Shown here: one piece after another, positions 12,796 to 23,908 of the stretch
How the letters are laid out: every line of letters starts with the position of its first letter
Numbering within the stretch: position 1 is the stretch's first letter
Assembly: GCA_036245525.1 (NCBI GenBank)
Contig: BTPG01000007.1
Location: 166,618,976 to 166,682,975, forward strand
Direction of reading: 5' to 3'
From: Semisulcospira habei
Taxonomy: Eukaryota; Mollusca; Gastropoda; Semisulcospiridae
Length of the DNA: 64,000 nt
Notes under the pieces: generated by a model
The model's input: only the letters and a program-made list of their open reading frames with translations
Database searches by the model: none
Told to the model about the DNA's origin: nothing
Program-made: the position numbers and the translations under genes

Positions 12796-13006
12796 TTAAC
12801 CCTTTCATTCTGCTACACTTTTGCTTGAAATACATTTGATCTGGATATTTCAAGGGTAGTTCCAGAATAGCTTGGCACCTGAGGCGCCAAGCTATTCTGG
12901 CACAACCCTTGAACTAAAACAGTTGATCTGTCTCCTAATCTGTAGTGTAGCCTCTATAGGACAATAAGCAAATTTTACAAAATCAGCCTCAGGATGTAAT
13001 GGGTTA
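12796..13006. repeat. Family A foldback element (copy 5, diverged)
   Basis: TTAACCCTTTCATTCTG to GTAATGGGTTA; the stem CAAGGGTAGTTCCAGAATAG/CTATTCTGGCACAACCCTTG has several mismatches. The outer arms are diverged. Confidence 0.7.
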
Positions 13007-13009
13007 GGA

Positions 13010-14015
13010 CGGGTAGCACTACCCCCTCCCCCCTCCACTCCGCAGTTGGTTGATTCAGTTGATAGTTTACAGTTTTTCGCACGTGTACCCGAAAATGTTC
13101 CTGTCCTGTCTCTCGAACCGTGGACGTCCTCGTTACTCGTACTGTATCTTCGCTGTGACCCAAGTGTCTTGGCACCGGCCGTTCACTCCCCGAGTGAAGA
13201 GATATAGAGATGACCTCGCATTAGGTCCCTGGTGACTGACGTCTCGGCGTCCGTCGCTCCAACCTCCGACAAGCACTCTGAATTCTAGGTTTCAGAGTCT
13301 TGGAATACGGGCTAAGGTATCTCACACACGTCTGTATCCTCTGACAGTAAAGCCCGTACTAATGTTTCTACAGCTCTGCCAGACTGAGCTCTCGCCTACA
13401 ACTCACTAAAACTCCCCGTATTAACCATGTCTTAAAGATTTCACGTGGATCTCGTGCCACACGGACTATCGGCACAAAACAAACCGTTGACAACTACTGT
13501 ACCGTATTTACCCTACTGTGTGAACACTATGCATGAGCATAGAGTTTCATCACATACAGGCCGTCCGGCCCGACATTGCCAAATCCAGGCCACACCATTT
13601 CCTACGGCACTGTACAGGTGTACTAGAACTTTCAGGTATAGGACAAAAGATTTTGCCGTCATAAGATTAGTAGTTTACTCTCCGTCAGATGTGGTGGTAA
13701 AGTACACATGATACCTACGTATATATTAAAGGAGGAATGACGAACAATTTTTTTTAATCACAATATTTATCCACAAAGTTATTGTTTTCACTTTTTATAT
13801 AGCCTTAACAATAAAAATGAAGTAGAAAATGTGGATGGTCAAGTCCTACAACAGCCATCTCACACACACTTGTCCTGTAAATTGCAATGCTCCATCAATG
13901 CTCCTTTAAATAAATCTGACTTAGTTTCTAACCTTTTACGATCACTGACCGTGCGTCATTCACCCGCCACCTCTATTGCCCGATCTCTCCCGACTGAGGA
14001 ACAAAGGCCGTGTAC
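13010..14015. other. No gene seen
   Basis: Unique-looking sequence with only short open frames lacking recognisable protein features. ORF-like stretches at 13445-13711 and 13831 onward run through repeats or have no codon signal. Confidence 0.5.
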
Positions 14016-14017
14016 AT

Positions 14018-14135
14018 TTGGCAAGAGACACAGATTCTCATGCGCCCCTGCGGCTGCAGGGGCGCATGAGAATCTGTGTCTCTTGCCAAATGTAGAGGGG
14101 CACATGAGAATCTACGTCTTTTGCAGATGGAAGAG
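14018..14135. repeat. Family B hairpin (copy 6), perfect core
   Basis: GGCAAGAGACACAGATTCTC pairs perfectly with GAGAATCTGTGTCTCTTGCC over about 32 bp, with a GCCCCTGCGGCTGCAGGGGC tip. A third half-arm follows to 14135. Confidence 0.75.
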
Positions 14136-14319
14136 GCGTAGCCGCTGGAACATGCACGGAAAACCAATAAGGAATACAGTGAACTGCGTTGTAAAATCTC
14201 GACGCAACATGTCGCGTTGCACTTCGCGAAGAAACGAAAACAACCAAATAAAATGAATGACGATACAGTGGGTTATCAATGTTGTCTTGCCTCAACTAAG
14301 ACTTACTTAAGCAAAGTGT

Positions 14320-14400
14320 TGCGACAGTAAAAGTGAGTCTATGTACTGGGCCAGCGGTCGTCCGTCCATCGTCTATCCCTTTAACGTTGACATTTTCCAT
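14320..14400 (-). repeat. Inverted copy of the repeat end seen at 47.95-48.03 kb
   Basis: AAAAGTGAGTCTATGTACTG, then GGCCAGCGGTCGTCCGTCC and ATCGTCTATC, match the reverse complement of 47940-48020. Confidence 0.6.
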
Positions 14401-14799
14401 TTTTTCCGAGTCCAGTAAAGACACAGTCTTCAAACTTAGACCACGGATACTTTGTTCAAGTTCACAAGGGGTAAGAAACATTAGCCAATTCTGACAGTTA
14501 TAGTCAGCTTCGGTTATAACAAGATCTGACATAACAAAAGTTGGATATAACAATTTTGGGAAATTCTACGCCAAGCTTGTTCTTCTTCAGTGTAAAATTA
14601 AGCTGCTAATAACAAGGTCAGAAAAAGCAAAAGGTCGAATACAACAAATCGTTTCTCTGGTCTCCGCGGTGCCGTCGCGGCCTTCGCTCACAACAAACGT
14701 CACCCGATTTGCTTAGTTGCCCGTTTCCACCTCGTACGTATTCTAGAACTGTACTTCGCGCATTTCGTCTTCATCTTGCAGGGTTCGCTGTAAGCAAAC

Positions 14800-14885
14800 G
14801 CCATCAGGCTGAAGTCGGTCACAGTGGGCCCGCGCACGACTGTGCGCGGGGCCACTGCGGCCGACGCGGCCCGAAAACCTTTTGC
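14800..14885. repeat. Family E GC-rich palindrome (copy 1)
   Basis: CAGTGGGCCCGCGCACGAC / TGTGCGCGGGGCCACTG with outer GACTTCAGC-like arms. Members carry GGCCGACGTCGGCC motifs. Confidence 0.6.
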
Positions 14886-14889
14886 GTAC

Positions 14890-15720
14890 AAGGTTCTTAC
14901 AGTCAAAATATGAAACACATTCAAGTACTCTTCAAGGATTTAAGGGCGTGCTTAGACATTTTTAAGAACCATACACGCACATACATCATGTCATGAGTAA
15001 CAACTTGAAAACGGCGTTAAAGATCACTGAAATCGAACGCCGGGAAGAAATGTCGTCTGCAACCATGCCGTTGACTGAATTTATGATTCACGCATGCGTA
15101 AAGCATAGAAGGTCGAAGGTCAACTTGACGGGGTCAGCTTGACACGCCGGATCGGAGTCCGAAGGTTGACTACTGCACTCATTGAAGTTTTTGTTTGTTG
15201 TATGTCGGTTTTTCTTTTAGGTTTTGTTTCGGGTGGGGGGGGGGGGGGGGGGGTTCCAACTTTTTTTTGTTAGGGGCATTTGACAAAGATAGAACTGCAT
15301 AATTTCCGTCCAAGGCCGGCGTGCCACAACCCGGCCGCGGCCACACGGCTGACCGGCCACCACTCACCCCGACAAACTAATTCAAAAAGCCCAAAAAGGA
15401 ATTATTTCGAGTCCGAAATAGCTCAGGCGGCTAGTTGTCGGAGCGAAAGAGAGCGAATGGAACAGCTGGGTTGTGGATTTGAATCCGCCCGGCTGCCGGC
15501 GGCGGCGCTTGCGGCACTGCAATCGAAGCCGGGAAAAGGACGTCCGTTCACTCATTTTCTGTTAAGTTTCAGTGTGTGATAGTTACTATAGGTAATGTAC
15601 AATGTCTGTATATATTTTTTTTGGTTGTGTAACCCCCTCAATTTTTATTTTTCAGGTTTTTTTGTGTTTCCATTTTGACTGATAACTGTTAACTTCGCGT
15701 TCGTGTAGCATATGTGCCCA
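14890..15720. other. No gene seen
   Basis: Contains a G-run at 15233 and GC-rich, CpG-containing sequence around 15300-15520. The 99-codon frame at 15280 is not convincing. Confidence 0.5.
15233..15254 (+). repeat. G-run
   Basis: About 20 G following a T-rich stretch, and followed by a T8 run. Confidence 0.85.
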
Positions 15721-15725
15721 TTGAA

Positions 15726-15960
15726 TGGTCCTGGTAATCAAAATGGAAGAGTGGCATTGCGCCTGAATTGATCAGTGCTCAGGTTGTACCCCATAGGTAA
15801 TACCTGTCCCTGTCCAACATCATGCCGCCAGACTGCCGTAGTCAGTATCCCAACAGAACGACAGGGACCGAAACTGTCAGCGCCTCGGACGGTACTGAAA
15901 CCCGCCCGCGCCGCACATTATCACTCCGGTGCCGTGGATAGTTAAACCACGAACTGGCAA
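15726..15960 (+). mobile_element. SINE-like repeat, second copy
   Basis: GGTCCTGGTAATCAAAATGG ... GCCTGAATTGATCAGTGC ... GTGCCGTGGATAGTTAAACC is related to 29186-29353. It has a diverged interior and abuts the non-LTR element. Confidence 0.5.
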
Positions 15961-15999
15961 GATGGAGCTTATGGCGACACGATGTCAGGTGTGCTTGTG

Positions 16000-16770
16000 G
16001 TTGGGATGCTTGTGTTGGTGTTTCTACTGGAGGAGGCATTCCCATTTTTCGCAACAGGTACGACCGTAACTTGTGATGTGCTCCTCAACATCAGAGATTT
16101 GCTGAATGAATGTGACTTGAGTGGAAATGCTCGTTTTAAGGATGTAAACTTTCAAATTTCAAACTGGGTCACAGCATCTCACTTTGACACAGATCGTGGC
16201 CGGCACGTGCGGAAACGGAAACGGGGTCTTGTGAGACTTCGCCGTCGCAATTTACGCCCCCCGCTACCCGTCATGTTTCTTTCAAACGTTCGATCTCTTC
16301 GAAATAAATCTGACGAACTATTGTGCCATCTACAGACTAAACAAGATTTCAAAGACTGTTCTTTATTTTGTTTTACTGAAACGTGGCTCGATTCGACGGT
16401 TCCCGACTCTGCTCAGTGTTCAGCCACCTGGCTTTTCCATCTTCCGTGGCGACCGTTTTAAAAACGCTACTGGTAAATCTCGTGGAGGGGGTGTGTGTTT
16501 TCTGGGCAACGATGGCTGGGCTACAGATGTGCAGGTATTATCAAAAACATGTAGTGTTGTCCTAGAAACACTGGCTATTGCCTGCCGCCTATTCTACCTG
16601 CCGAGGGAGTTTTCACGTGTCATTTTGACTGCCGTGTACATCCCACCACAAGCGAACACGGAAGCCGCGATAGCGCAGCTGTGTGATGTTGTTACACAGG
16701 CAGCTGAGAACTGAACTCAAACCCGGACTCTTTTGTTGTTGTCGCTGGCGATTTCAATAAAGCTAATCTT
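16000..16770 (+). pseudogene. Endonuclease part of the non-LTR element
   Basis: Pieces in different frames include the SNVRSLRNKSDEL and TETWLDS motifs of an AP-type endonuclease and, after a stop at 16712, the GDFN motif at about 16745. The frame is broken near 16440 and 16712. Confidence 0.7.
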
Positions 16771-18950
16771 AGCAAAGAGATGCCTAAGTTTGTACAGCAA
16801 GTATCGTGTGCCACTAGAGACGGTCAAATTTTAGATCATTGTTACTCAACCATGAACGGCGCTTACCGTTCCATCGCGCGTGCTCCACTCGGGCAGTCAG
16901 ATTATGCCATGATTTATCTTGTGCCAGCATACAAGCAACAACTCAAAAGTGCAAAAGCAAAAGTAAAAACAAGCAAACAGTGGTCATCTGAGGCAGCTGA
17001 AACACTCCGTGGCTGTCTAGAGTGTACTGACTGGGATGTGTTTAAGGAGGTAACATCAGACATTCACGAGTACACAGAGACTGTCACTGACTACATTGCC
17101 TTCTGTGAGAGCCTCTGTATTCCTAACAAGACCTGCAAGAGTTTTCCTAATGACAAGCCATGTTTTACAGTAGACAATAAACACAAACTCCAGGAAAAAC
17201 ATGACGCGTACAAAGACAATGACAGAGAAAGGTACAAACAAGCCAGGTATGCAGTACAAAAAGCAATTAAGACTGCCAAGCGCAATTTCAGAGACAGACT
17301 AGAACAGAAAATCGTAGCTAGTAACCCTAGAGACATCTGGCAAGGCCTCAAAGACATTACAAACTATAAACCAGCTTCAAGACTGCTGATGTTACAGATG
17401 CGTCTCACCCAGACACTCTGAATGATTTTTATAGTCGTTTTGATAAAAAGAATACGACTCCACCTCCTTCTGTGGAGAGGAGTCATACTGAAAACCCACC
17501 TTTCATTATTCTAGACGCCGATCTCAGGTGCATGTTTCAGCGTCTAGACAGCAGGAAAGCTGCCGGTACAGATAACATTTCTCCACGCTTACTCAGAAAC
17601 TGTGCGGACCAGCTCTCGAGCGTCTTTACCGCTGACATTTTCAACATGTCTCTCTCTCAGTGCATTGTTCCTCAGTGTTTCAAAAGGTCCACCATCATTC
17701 CTAATCCGAAACAAATCCAAAGTGTTCTCCGTAAACGACTATAGACCGGTCGCTCTGACCTCAGTTGTCATGAAGACACTTGAGCGCCTGGTCCTCCGGT
17801 TTCTGAGAACTCTTACCGATCCTCTGCTGGATTGTTTTCAATTCGCGTATCGCGAAAAACGTTCCGTGAAGGATGCGGCATCACTTGGTTTGTTTTATGT
17901 TTTACAACGTGACACCTTGAAATTCCAAACACCTATGCCAGAATTTTATTTGTTGATTACAGTTCTGCTTTTAACACCATTATTCCATCCAAATTGTACC
18001 AGAAGATCCAGCAAATCGGAGTTCCAGAGGCATTGTGCCTCTGGACCCTCGATTTTCTGTTGATGAGACCACAGGTCGTTAAAATTGGTGAAAATGTGTC
18101 ATCCACCCTTATTTTATCCATGGGCATGCCTCAGGGGTGCGTGCTCTCCCCTATGCTCTACTCCCTGTTTACTTACGACTGTGCTTCATGCCATGCCAGT
18201 ACTAAAGTTCTGAAATTTGCAGATGACACCACAGTAGAGGGGTGCATTACAAACTCAGACGAATCCGCCTAACGTAGTCAGGTTGAGATTCTAATTAGCT
18301 GGTGTAATAACAACAACCTTAAACAGCACTCTGGCAAAACAAAAGAAATGATTGTGGACTTTAAAAATAAACAGTCCCCTCCCCCTCTTGTGATCAATAG
18401 TGAAATCATTGAAACAGTCCAGAACTTTAAGTTTCTTGGCACTACCCTGTCATGTGACCTTAAGTGGGAGGAAAACACTCGCCTCATCGTCCAAAAAGCA
18501 CAACAGCGCTTGTTCTTTCTGCGACGTCTGAAAAGTTTCGGTCTCGGTGCCCACATGTTGATGCAATTGAGCTGTGATTGAGAGAGCGTGCTCACCTTTT
18601 CGGTCACGGTTTGGTATGGTTCCATCACGGTCAAAGAGAAAATCAGACTGAGTATGGTGGTCAAGGCCGCTTCAAAAATCATAGGCAGAGATCTTCCTAG
18701 CCTGGACTCACTGTACCAGCAGCGTCTCTTACGTAGAGCAAGTCTTATCTCCAGTGATTCCACCCACCCCGGCAATGAGCTTTTCCAAATTTTACCATCA
18801 GGGCGCAGGTACTGGTCCATCAGTACCAGGACCAGCAGATTCCGCAACAGTTTTTTTTCCCTCTGGCTGTTGGCGCTCTCTCTGATCAACCGGACTGATT
18901 GGAGAGAGCGCGAGTGGCGAGTGAGAACGAATGTGTACAGTCAGCTTTTA
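16771..18950 (+). pseudogene. RT part of the non-LTR element
   Basis: A linker (YSTMNGAYRSIARAPLGQSD) leads into RT blocks: RKAAGTDNISPRLLR at about 17545, the DYRPVALTS block at about 17740, an FVDYSSAFNTI-like block near 17950, the PQGC and FADD blocks at 18130-18230, and FLGTTLSCDLKWEENT at 18435. Frameshifts lie near 17420, 17740, 17940 and 18270, with a TGA at about 18579. Confidence 0.75.
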
Positions 18951-18964
18951 ACTGAATCTGAGGT

Positions 18965-18969
<5 letters not shown>

Positions 18970-19053
<84 letters not shown>
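18970..19053 (+). repeat. (GT)n in the non-LTR 3' region, split by an LTR element
   Basis: A pure GT tract that ends at the LTR border TGTTACG. The partner half is at 27614-27689. Confidence 0.9.
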
Positions 19054-19057
<4 letters not shown>

Positions 19058-20452
19058 GTGGTGGAGTTGTAGTCGTAGTATGATAAACACACCAGACGCA
19101 CGCACGCAAGGTTCTCTAAAATAAACCTCGTTCAGCTGCAATCCGTCACACGTGGCTTAAAGGCCCCGCTACACGAGCCCGGTTTTGAGGTCGATTCCCG
19201 ATCAGTTTTCGAATCGGTAGGTGATCGGGCCGGACTAAAAAACGTGTGCAGTGCCACACTGACATTTCTCGACCTGTCAAGTTTAGCCGACCGGTTTGAA
19301 CCGAAGGGATCAAAGTCGTACCTGTTCTGCAAAATGACTGCTAGTTTTGACAGTGATGATGATGATGTGCTTGCATTATCAGCAGTTTTGCATCATATTC
19401 GGGAAGAGGCGTGCGAAACATCAGCGGCAACGGCGGTGGTACTGATGACAACAGGCATGTTCGGCCATTTGCAAACCGTGTTGAAACGACATGCTTTGCG
19501 AGACGCGCTCTGATTGGTTGAAGCTTACGATCGGGACCGATTCGGATCGGAAATATAGAGCAGGTTCTAGTGACCCAATTCTCAGCCGATTGGGACCGGA
19601 TCGGATAATTGACGTCATCCGATCGCAAACGGATCGGAATCGGCTTCAAAATCGGGGCACAACCGGCCCGTGTGGCGGGGCCTTAAGGATGTAGACAATA
19701 CTGGAGTAACAGTTCCAACAATATTTTAATTCAGCGATGCGATCACACACAATGCATTTCCAAATGCATCAACACTGATACAAAGTCTCTTCTGCAATGT
19801 CCACACTGCCGATACAAAGTTTCTCATACACAGCATCTCTCGCAATAAACTGCGTGTCTCTACAATTGACAAAGCAAGACAATGTACGAACACGCTTTCC
19901 CAGCGCCCTCCTTATATATACTACCAAGTTCCAGAATCGTCTACGGAAATCATACAACGCAACCAATCAGAACGAAACACGCAGCCGAAACTCATAAATA
20001 TTGACAAAGGAAGAATTCTCTAGAAACACTACAACAGGCTACAAAAATTCGGCTGCTAACTTCAGCTCTAAATTCTAGCGTATAATTAAGTCACATAAAA
20101 GTATGGTAACCCCTAACATACTCTTCTAGAAGTTACGCGATCATTCACAAAACAAAAGAAAGGCTGCTCAATTCACACGCACAGAAAAACAAAATGTAGC
20201 GAAATGTTACGAACTGTTGCCAGCTACTAGACGTCACACATACGAGGTCACTAGACAGTGCGACCTTTCTAGAACGTTCTGAACTAAATTTAACGTATCA
20301 TAACGAAGTGAATTCCGCTCTGCGCGACCAAAAGAAAAAGTTACTTAAAAAGATACGTGAATCATAACCATGATAGCTCAAAAAATATCGGATCGTTTCC
20401 TACGATAAACACATGTATGCTCTCACGGGATAACACAACCACAATCGTAACA
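19052..20452 (-). repeat. 3' LTR of the older LTR element, carrying a TIR element
   Basis: It matches 25240-27613 outside the two insertions. A 522-bp inverted-repeat element at 19161 splits it. Next to its inner end the minus strand shows a purine tract, AAATGGGGGGTAA. Confidence 0.88.
19161..19682 (+). mobile_element. Nonautonomous TIR element inside an LTR
   Basis: The other LTR copy preserves the empty site (GTGGCTTAAGGATG), so the insertion is exact. The ends are AGGCCCCGCTACACG and CGTGTGGCGGGGCC, imperfect inverted repeats of at least 40 bp. The duplication reads as TTAA (piggyBac-like) or as TAA with symmetric AGGCCCC/GGGGCCT ends (Harbinger-like). The interior repeats GATCGG motifs and has no transposase. 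Confidence 0.8.
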
Positions 20453-20654
20453 TTACCCCCCATTTAGAATGAAATTCTACAAAAATTTCTTTTCAAACTT
20501 CAAAATACGGTTGTGGTCGTATTAACTTGCACAAAACCACAAATAATAAAAATTTCACATAAAAATGAAATCAAAATAATCGTCTCACAGTCTTGTAAAC
20601 CGTCCTGAGCATCAAAATGTTTCTTCAAAATGTTCTGGACACAGAAATGTTCAT

Positions 20655-21473
20655 TCAAACTGCTCTGCTCAGGTAATCTGCTCCAAAGTTCTGCGAACCC
20701 TTGATAGACTGTAGTTTAATGTCAAAATTCTGCAAGAACATCGCCCATCTCATAATACGAGAATTTGTAAACTTTGCAGAGTTTAGATAGTTCAAGGGCT
20801 GATGGTCTGTTTGGAGAACAAACGGCACTCCCAGAAGGTACAGTTCGAATCGCCTTACTCCCCAGATGGCTAGGCACTCCTTCTCGATGGTCGAGTAGTT
20901 TCTCTCAGCTCTGGTCAACTTTTTGCTGGCGTAGCTCACTGGGTGGAGTTTTCCGTTATCTTCTTGCATCAAGACTGCACCTACTCCTTCGTTGGAGGCG
21001 TCTGTTCTTAGGAAGACCGTTTTCAACGGGTCAGGAAGGTGTAGAACAGGCTTCTCGGTTAGGATGTCTCGAACCGCCTGGAATGCTCGCTCTTGGGCCT
21101 CCTCCCACTTCACTATGTTAGGTTGTCCTTTCTTCAGCAAATCAGTCAGGGGTGCTGTGACTGCCGCAAAGTTTGGTATGAACTCCCGGTAGTAGTTCGC
21201 CAAGCCCATAAATGAGCGGACTTGCGTCTTGGTCGTAGGTCGCGGGGCATCCCTGATCTTCTGCACGTTGGCGTCGTGTAGCCTCTTTAAACCTTCGCTC
21301 AATTTATGTCCAATGAAGTCTATGTTGTCAGCCCCAAGAATACACTTGCTTGGACGGATGGTGAAATTTGCATCTGACAGTCTTTGGAACAGCTCTCGGA
21401 GGGCTTTGAGGTGGTCCCCCCAAGTTTTGGTATGGATCAAAATGTCATCCCAGTAAAAGACCACATTTTGCAT
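20655..21473 (-). pseudogene. RT C-terminal part and RNase H of the older element
   Basis: It begins just before the catalytic box, here VVFYWDDILIHT (YWDD rather than the common YIDD), and runs through the connection region. RNase H shows FLRTDASNEGVGAVL, TIEKECLAI and LQTDHQPL. It ends GSQNFGADYLSRAV. RT and RNase H lie downstream of integrase, the key feature of this element. Confidence 0.85.
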
Positions 21474-22038
21474 ATCTTCTAGGATCTTTTTCAGTCCTCT
21501 CCGTCTTCAATGTGGCACCCCTGTTCACCATACCAATACCAAAAGGCATATTCAGAAACTCCCAATGACCGTCGGGTGTGACGAACGCTGTCTTGGGGAT
21601 ATCTTTTTCTGCAACCTTGATTTGCCAATACCCTTTGCTTAGGTCAATTTTGGAGAAAAATCGGTCTCCACTGACCTTCTGGAACAGTTCTTCCGCTGTG
21701 GGCATAGGCTCTGGATCAAAGATTGTTAGTTTATTGAGTCTGCGATAGTCCACACACACTCGGTTGGATCCATCTGGTTTCTTCACGATGACAACTGGGG
21801 ACGCATATGGTGACTTGGACTCTCTGATGACATTCAGACTCAGCATTTCCTTGATATCCTTTTTCAATTCTTCCCTCGTGTTATAAGGAAGACGATAAGG
21901 TTTGCTGCGAACTGGCTCGTTTAACGTCAGGTTTACCTCGAGCTGGATGGTGTCTGTTGTCCAAGGGGCAGGTGTAAACCGATGCTCGAACTCTTGAGTC
22001 AGTACGCGCAGTTCTTCACGTTGAGTCTGTGTCAGATT
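21445..22038 (-). pseudogene. RT N-terminal part of the older element
   Basis: In frame after the TAG come PVRSKPYRLPYNTREELKK, then YASPVVIVKKPDGSNRVCVD and KIDLSKGYWQI with the first catalytic Asp. The frame shifts after EFLNMPFG. The ATG at 21867 is internal and not a start. Confidence 0.8.
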
Positions 22039-22647
22039 CTAACCGAACTGGATATCTTCTACATCCTCTTTGTGTCGGAGTTCATTAAGGTCAAACAGGT
22101 TCTCGTCGTCTAGTCTTTCGTCATCAGCAAGACGCACCGATGCGGCCATTTGTGTTTTGTCTTGACGACCTCTCTCAATATACTTATTCAGCAAATTAGC
22201 ATGGTAAGTTTTCACCTTGTTGACCTTGACTCTGTAGTCGTTGATGCCAACCACCGTGTCGACAACGTATGGTCCCTTCCACTGCATCAGAAGTTTGTTG
22301 TTGTCGGTAGGAAGAAGAACCAATACTTGGTCACCTGGCTGGAATCGTCGAGGTTTTGCCTTACGATCATAGTAATGCTTCCCCTTGTTCTGCGCCTTCT
22401 CTAGTTCTTCTCGAGCCATCCTGAGGGTATCTTCCAGCTTCTCTCTCAGGTCGAAGACGTACTGGTAGCTGATTTTCACCTCAGGTGCGTCGATATCCTT
22501 GGTCCACAGCTCTTTGAGGGTGTGCATGGGTCCCCTCACAGTCCTACCGTACAGTAATTCAAAAGGGGAAAACCCTGTCGAATCCTGGGGAACTTCATGC
22601 CACAATCTTAGCTGCTCAGCGCACAGTTTCTTCAACATAGCCGTCAA
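22039..22647 (-). pseudogene. Integrase C-terminal region of the older element
   Basis: It continues the integrase (FSPFELLYGRTVRGPM, QWKGPYVVDTVVG: a GPY/F module) and ends DIQFG at a TAG (22039). The same frame is open beyond that TAG into RT, so integrase and RT were one reading frame interrupted by a single stop. Confidence 0.8.
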
Positions 22648-22675
22648 AGTTCCATTAAACTTTTCAACCAGCCCA

Positions 22676-23908
22676 TTACACGTGGGGGTGATAAGGGGTG
22701 GTAGTAAGGTGTCGAATGCTCAATAGCCGGTTGACTTCCTCCATGCAGTTTGAGACGAACTGAGTTCCTAGGTCACTCAGGATCTCTTCAGGAATTCCTA
22801 AACGGCTGAACATGTTGACGAGCGCCTCTGCTACTGTTGGAGTGTCGATCTTTTTCAATGGTATGGCTTCAGGATAACGTGTAGCGTAGTCCACCAGGGT
22901 CAAAATGTATCGATGACCATCTTCACTCGGAGGAGATATTGGCCCCACAAGGTCAACAGCTACCCACTTGAAAGGCATATCGACCAAAGACATTTTCTCT
23001 AGAGGAACCTTGGGCACCTTTCCCTTGGAGATTGTCTTCTGGCATATGTCGCACGATCTGCAGAATCGGGTGACGTCGCCTCCCATATCAGGCCAGTAGA
23101 AGACGGCTCGGATTCTATCGAGCGTCTTGTTGATTCCCAAATGTCCTCCCAATATGGAATCATGTGCCAATTTCATCACCTGCATTCTCAAAGGTTCAGG
23201 AACTACTACTTGACGCACGGGTTGGTCTCTATTGCTGTCAAATATCCGATACAGGATATCTTTTCTGGTTTCGAAGGTTATCTCCTTTCCCTTTCGCGTT
23301 ACGGGCTCGGTCTGACCCCGGAACTTGTCAAGCGTGGGGTCGGCTTTCTGTAGCTCCACCAGCCTGTCTTTATTCACCACTGCTGCTTCCGTGTTGTCCA
23401 CCACTTTTAGAGGGATGGTCTGGTGACTCTTCTTTGCTTGACTTCTCGTGGTAACAGCACATGTTTCAGGTCTCCACTCTGGATCTGGATCGTCTGCGTT
23501 TCTGGCACCATCAATGTTTCCGATGATGAGGTCGTAGACTGGTGTCTTCACGCACAACGCCTCCACCTCTCCTGTCAAGTATGGGGTGTCGACACTGACT
23601 TTGGCAAGGGGGATAATCCTTACAGTTCCGTCAGCCAAAATGAGGGTGGTCCACTCATGTAGCTTCTGGTCTTCAGCTACTAGGTCCTCTCTCACGATGA
23701 TGCAGCTACAACCAGTGTCTCTCAACACTCTCACTGGTGTGTCGCCGACGAATCCTGACACCACCGGCATGTTCGGCACTTCATTCTCAGGCAGCGCGAT
23801 GTTTGAGACTGGTAAAAATGTAGCCCCATCTCCTACTGGGATGCGTCCATTCTTTTTGAAAGATTCAATTAGCTCTGGTGTCACTCGCGTTTCTCTAGAC
23901 TCAGTCAT
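22676..23908 (-). pseudogene. Protease and integrase (N-terminal and core) of the older element
   Basis: The frame has the protease triad VLRDTGCSC, an integrase zinc region (HDSILGGHLG ... CRSCDIC) and the core (VAVDLVGPI, SDLGTQFVSN). It ends abruptly at PYHPHV. The integrase continues in another frame from 22647, so one indel disrupts it just before the catalytic glutamate. Confidence 0.8.

Larger units (their letters stand above)
15960..19051 (+). mobile_element. Degenerate non-LTR retrotransposon (endonuclease and RT), interrupted in its 3' region
   Basis: Successive frames give an endonuclease (MFLSNVRSLRNKSDEL, FCFTETWLDS, VVAGDFN), then an RT (DYRPVALTSVVMKTLERLVL, MGMPQGCVLSPMLYSLFT, KFADDTT) and a C-terminal part (LPSGRRYWSISTRTSRFRNS). 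At least six frame breaks make it a pseudogene. It runs into a (GT)n tract that the LTR element at 19052 interrupts. Its 3' end continues at 27614. Confidence 0.8.

Noticed and set aside
15280..15579. 99-codon plus-strand frame
   Set aside because: No signal peptide, family motif or splice-site support; amino-acid makeup follows local GC content.
16780..17421. Independent host gene of 213 codons
   Set aside because: It is the linker between endonuclease and RT of the non-LTR element, with RT blocks directly downstream.
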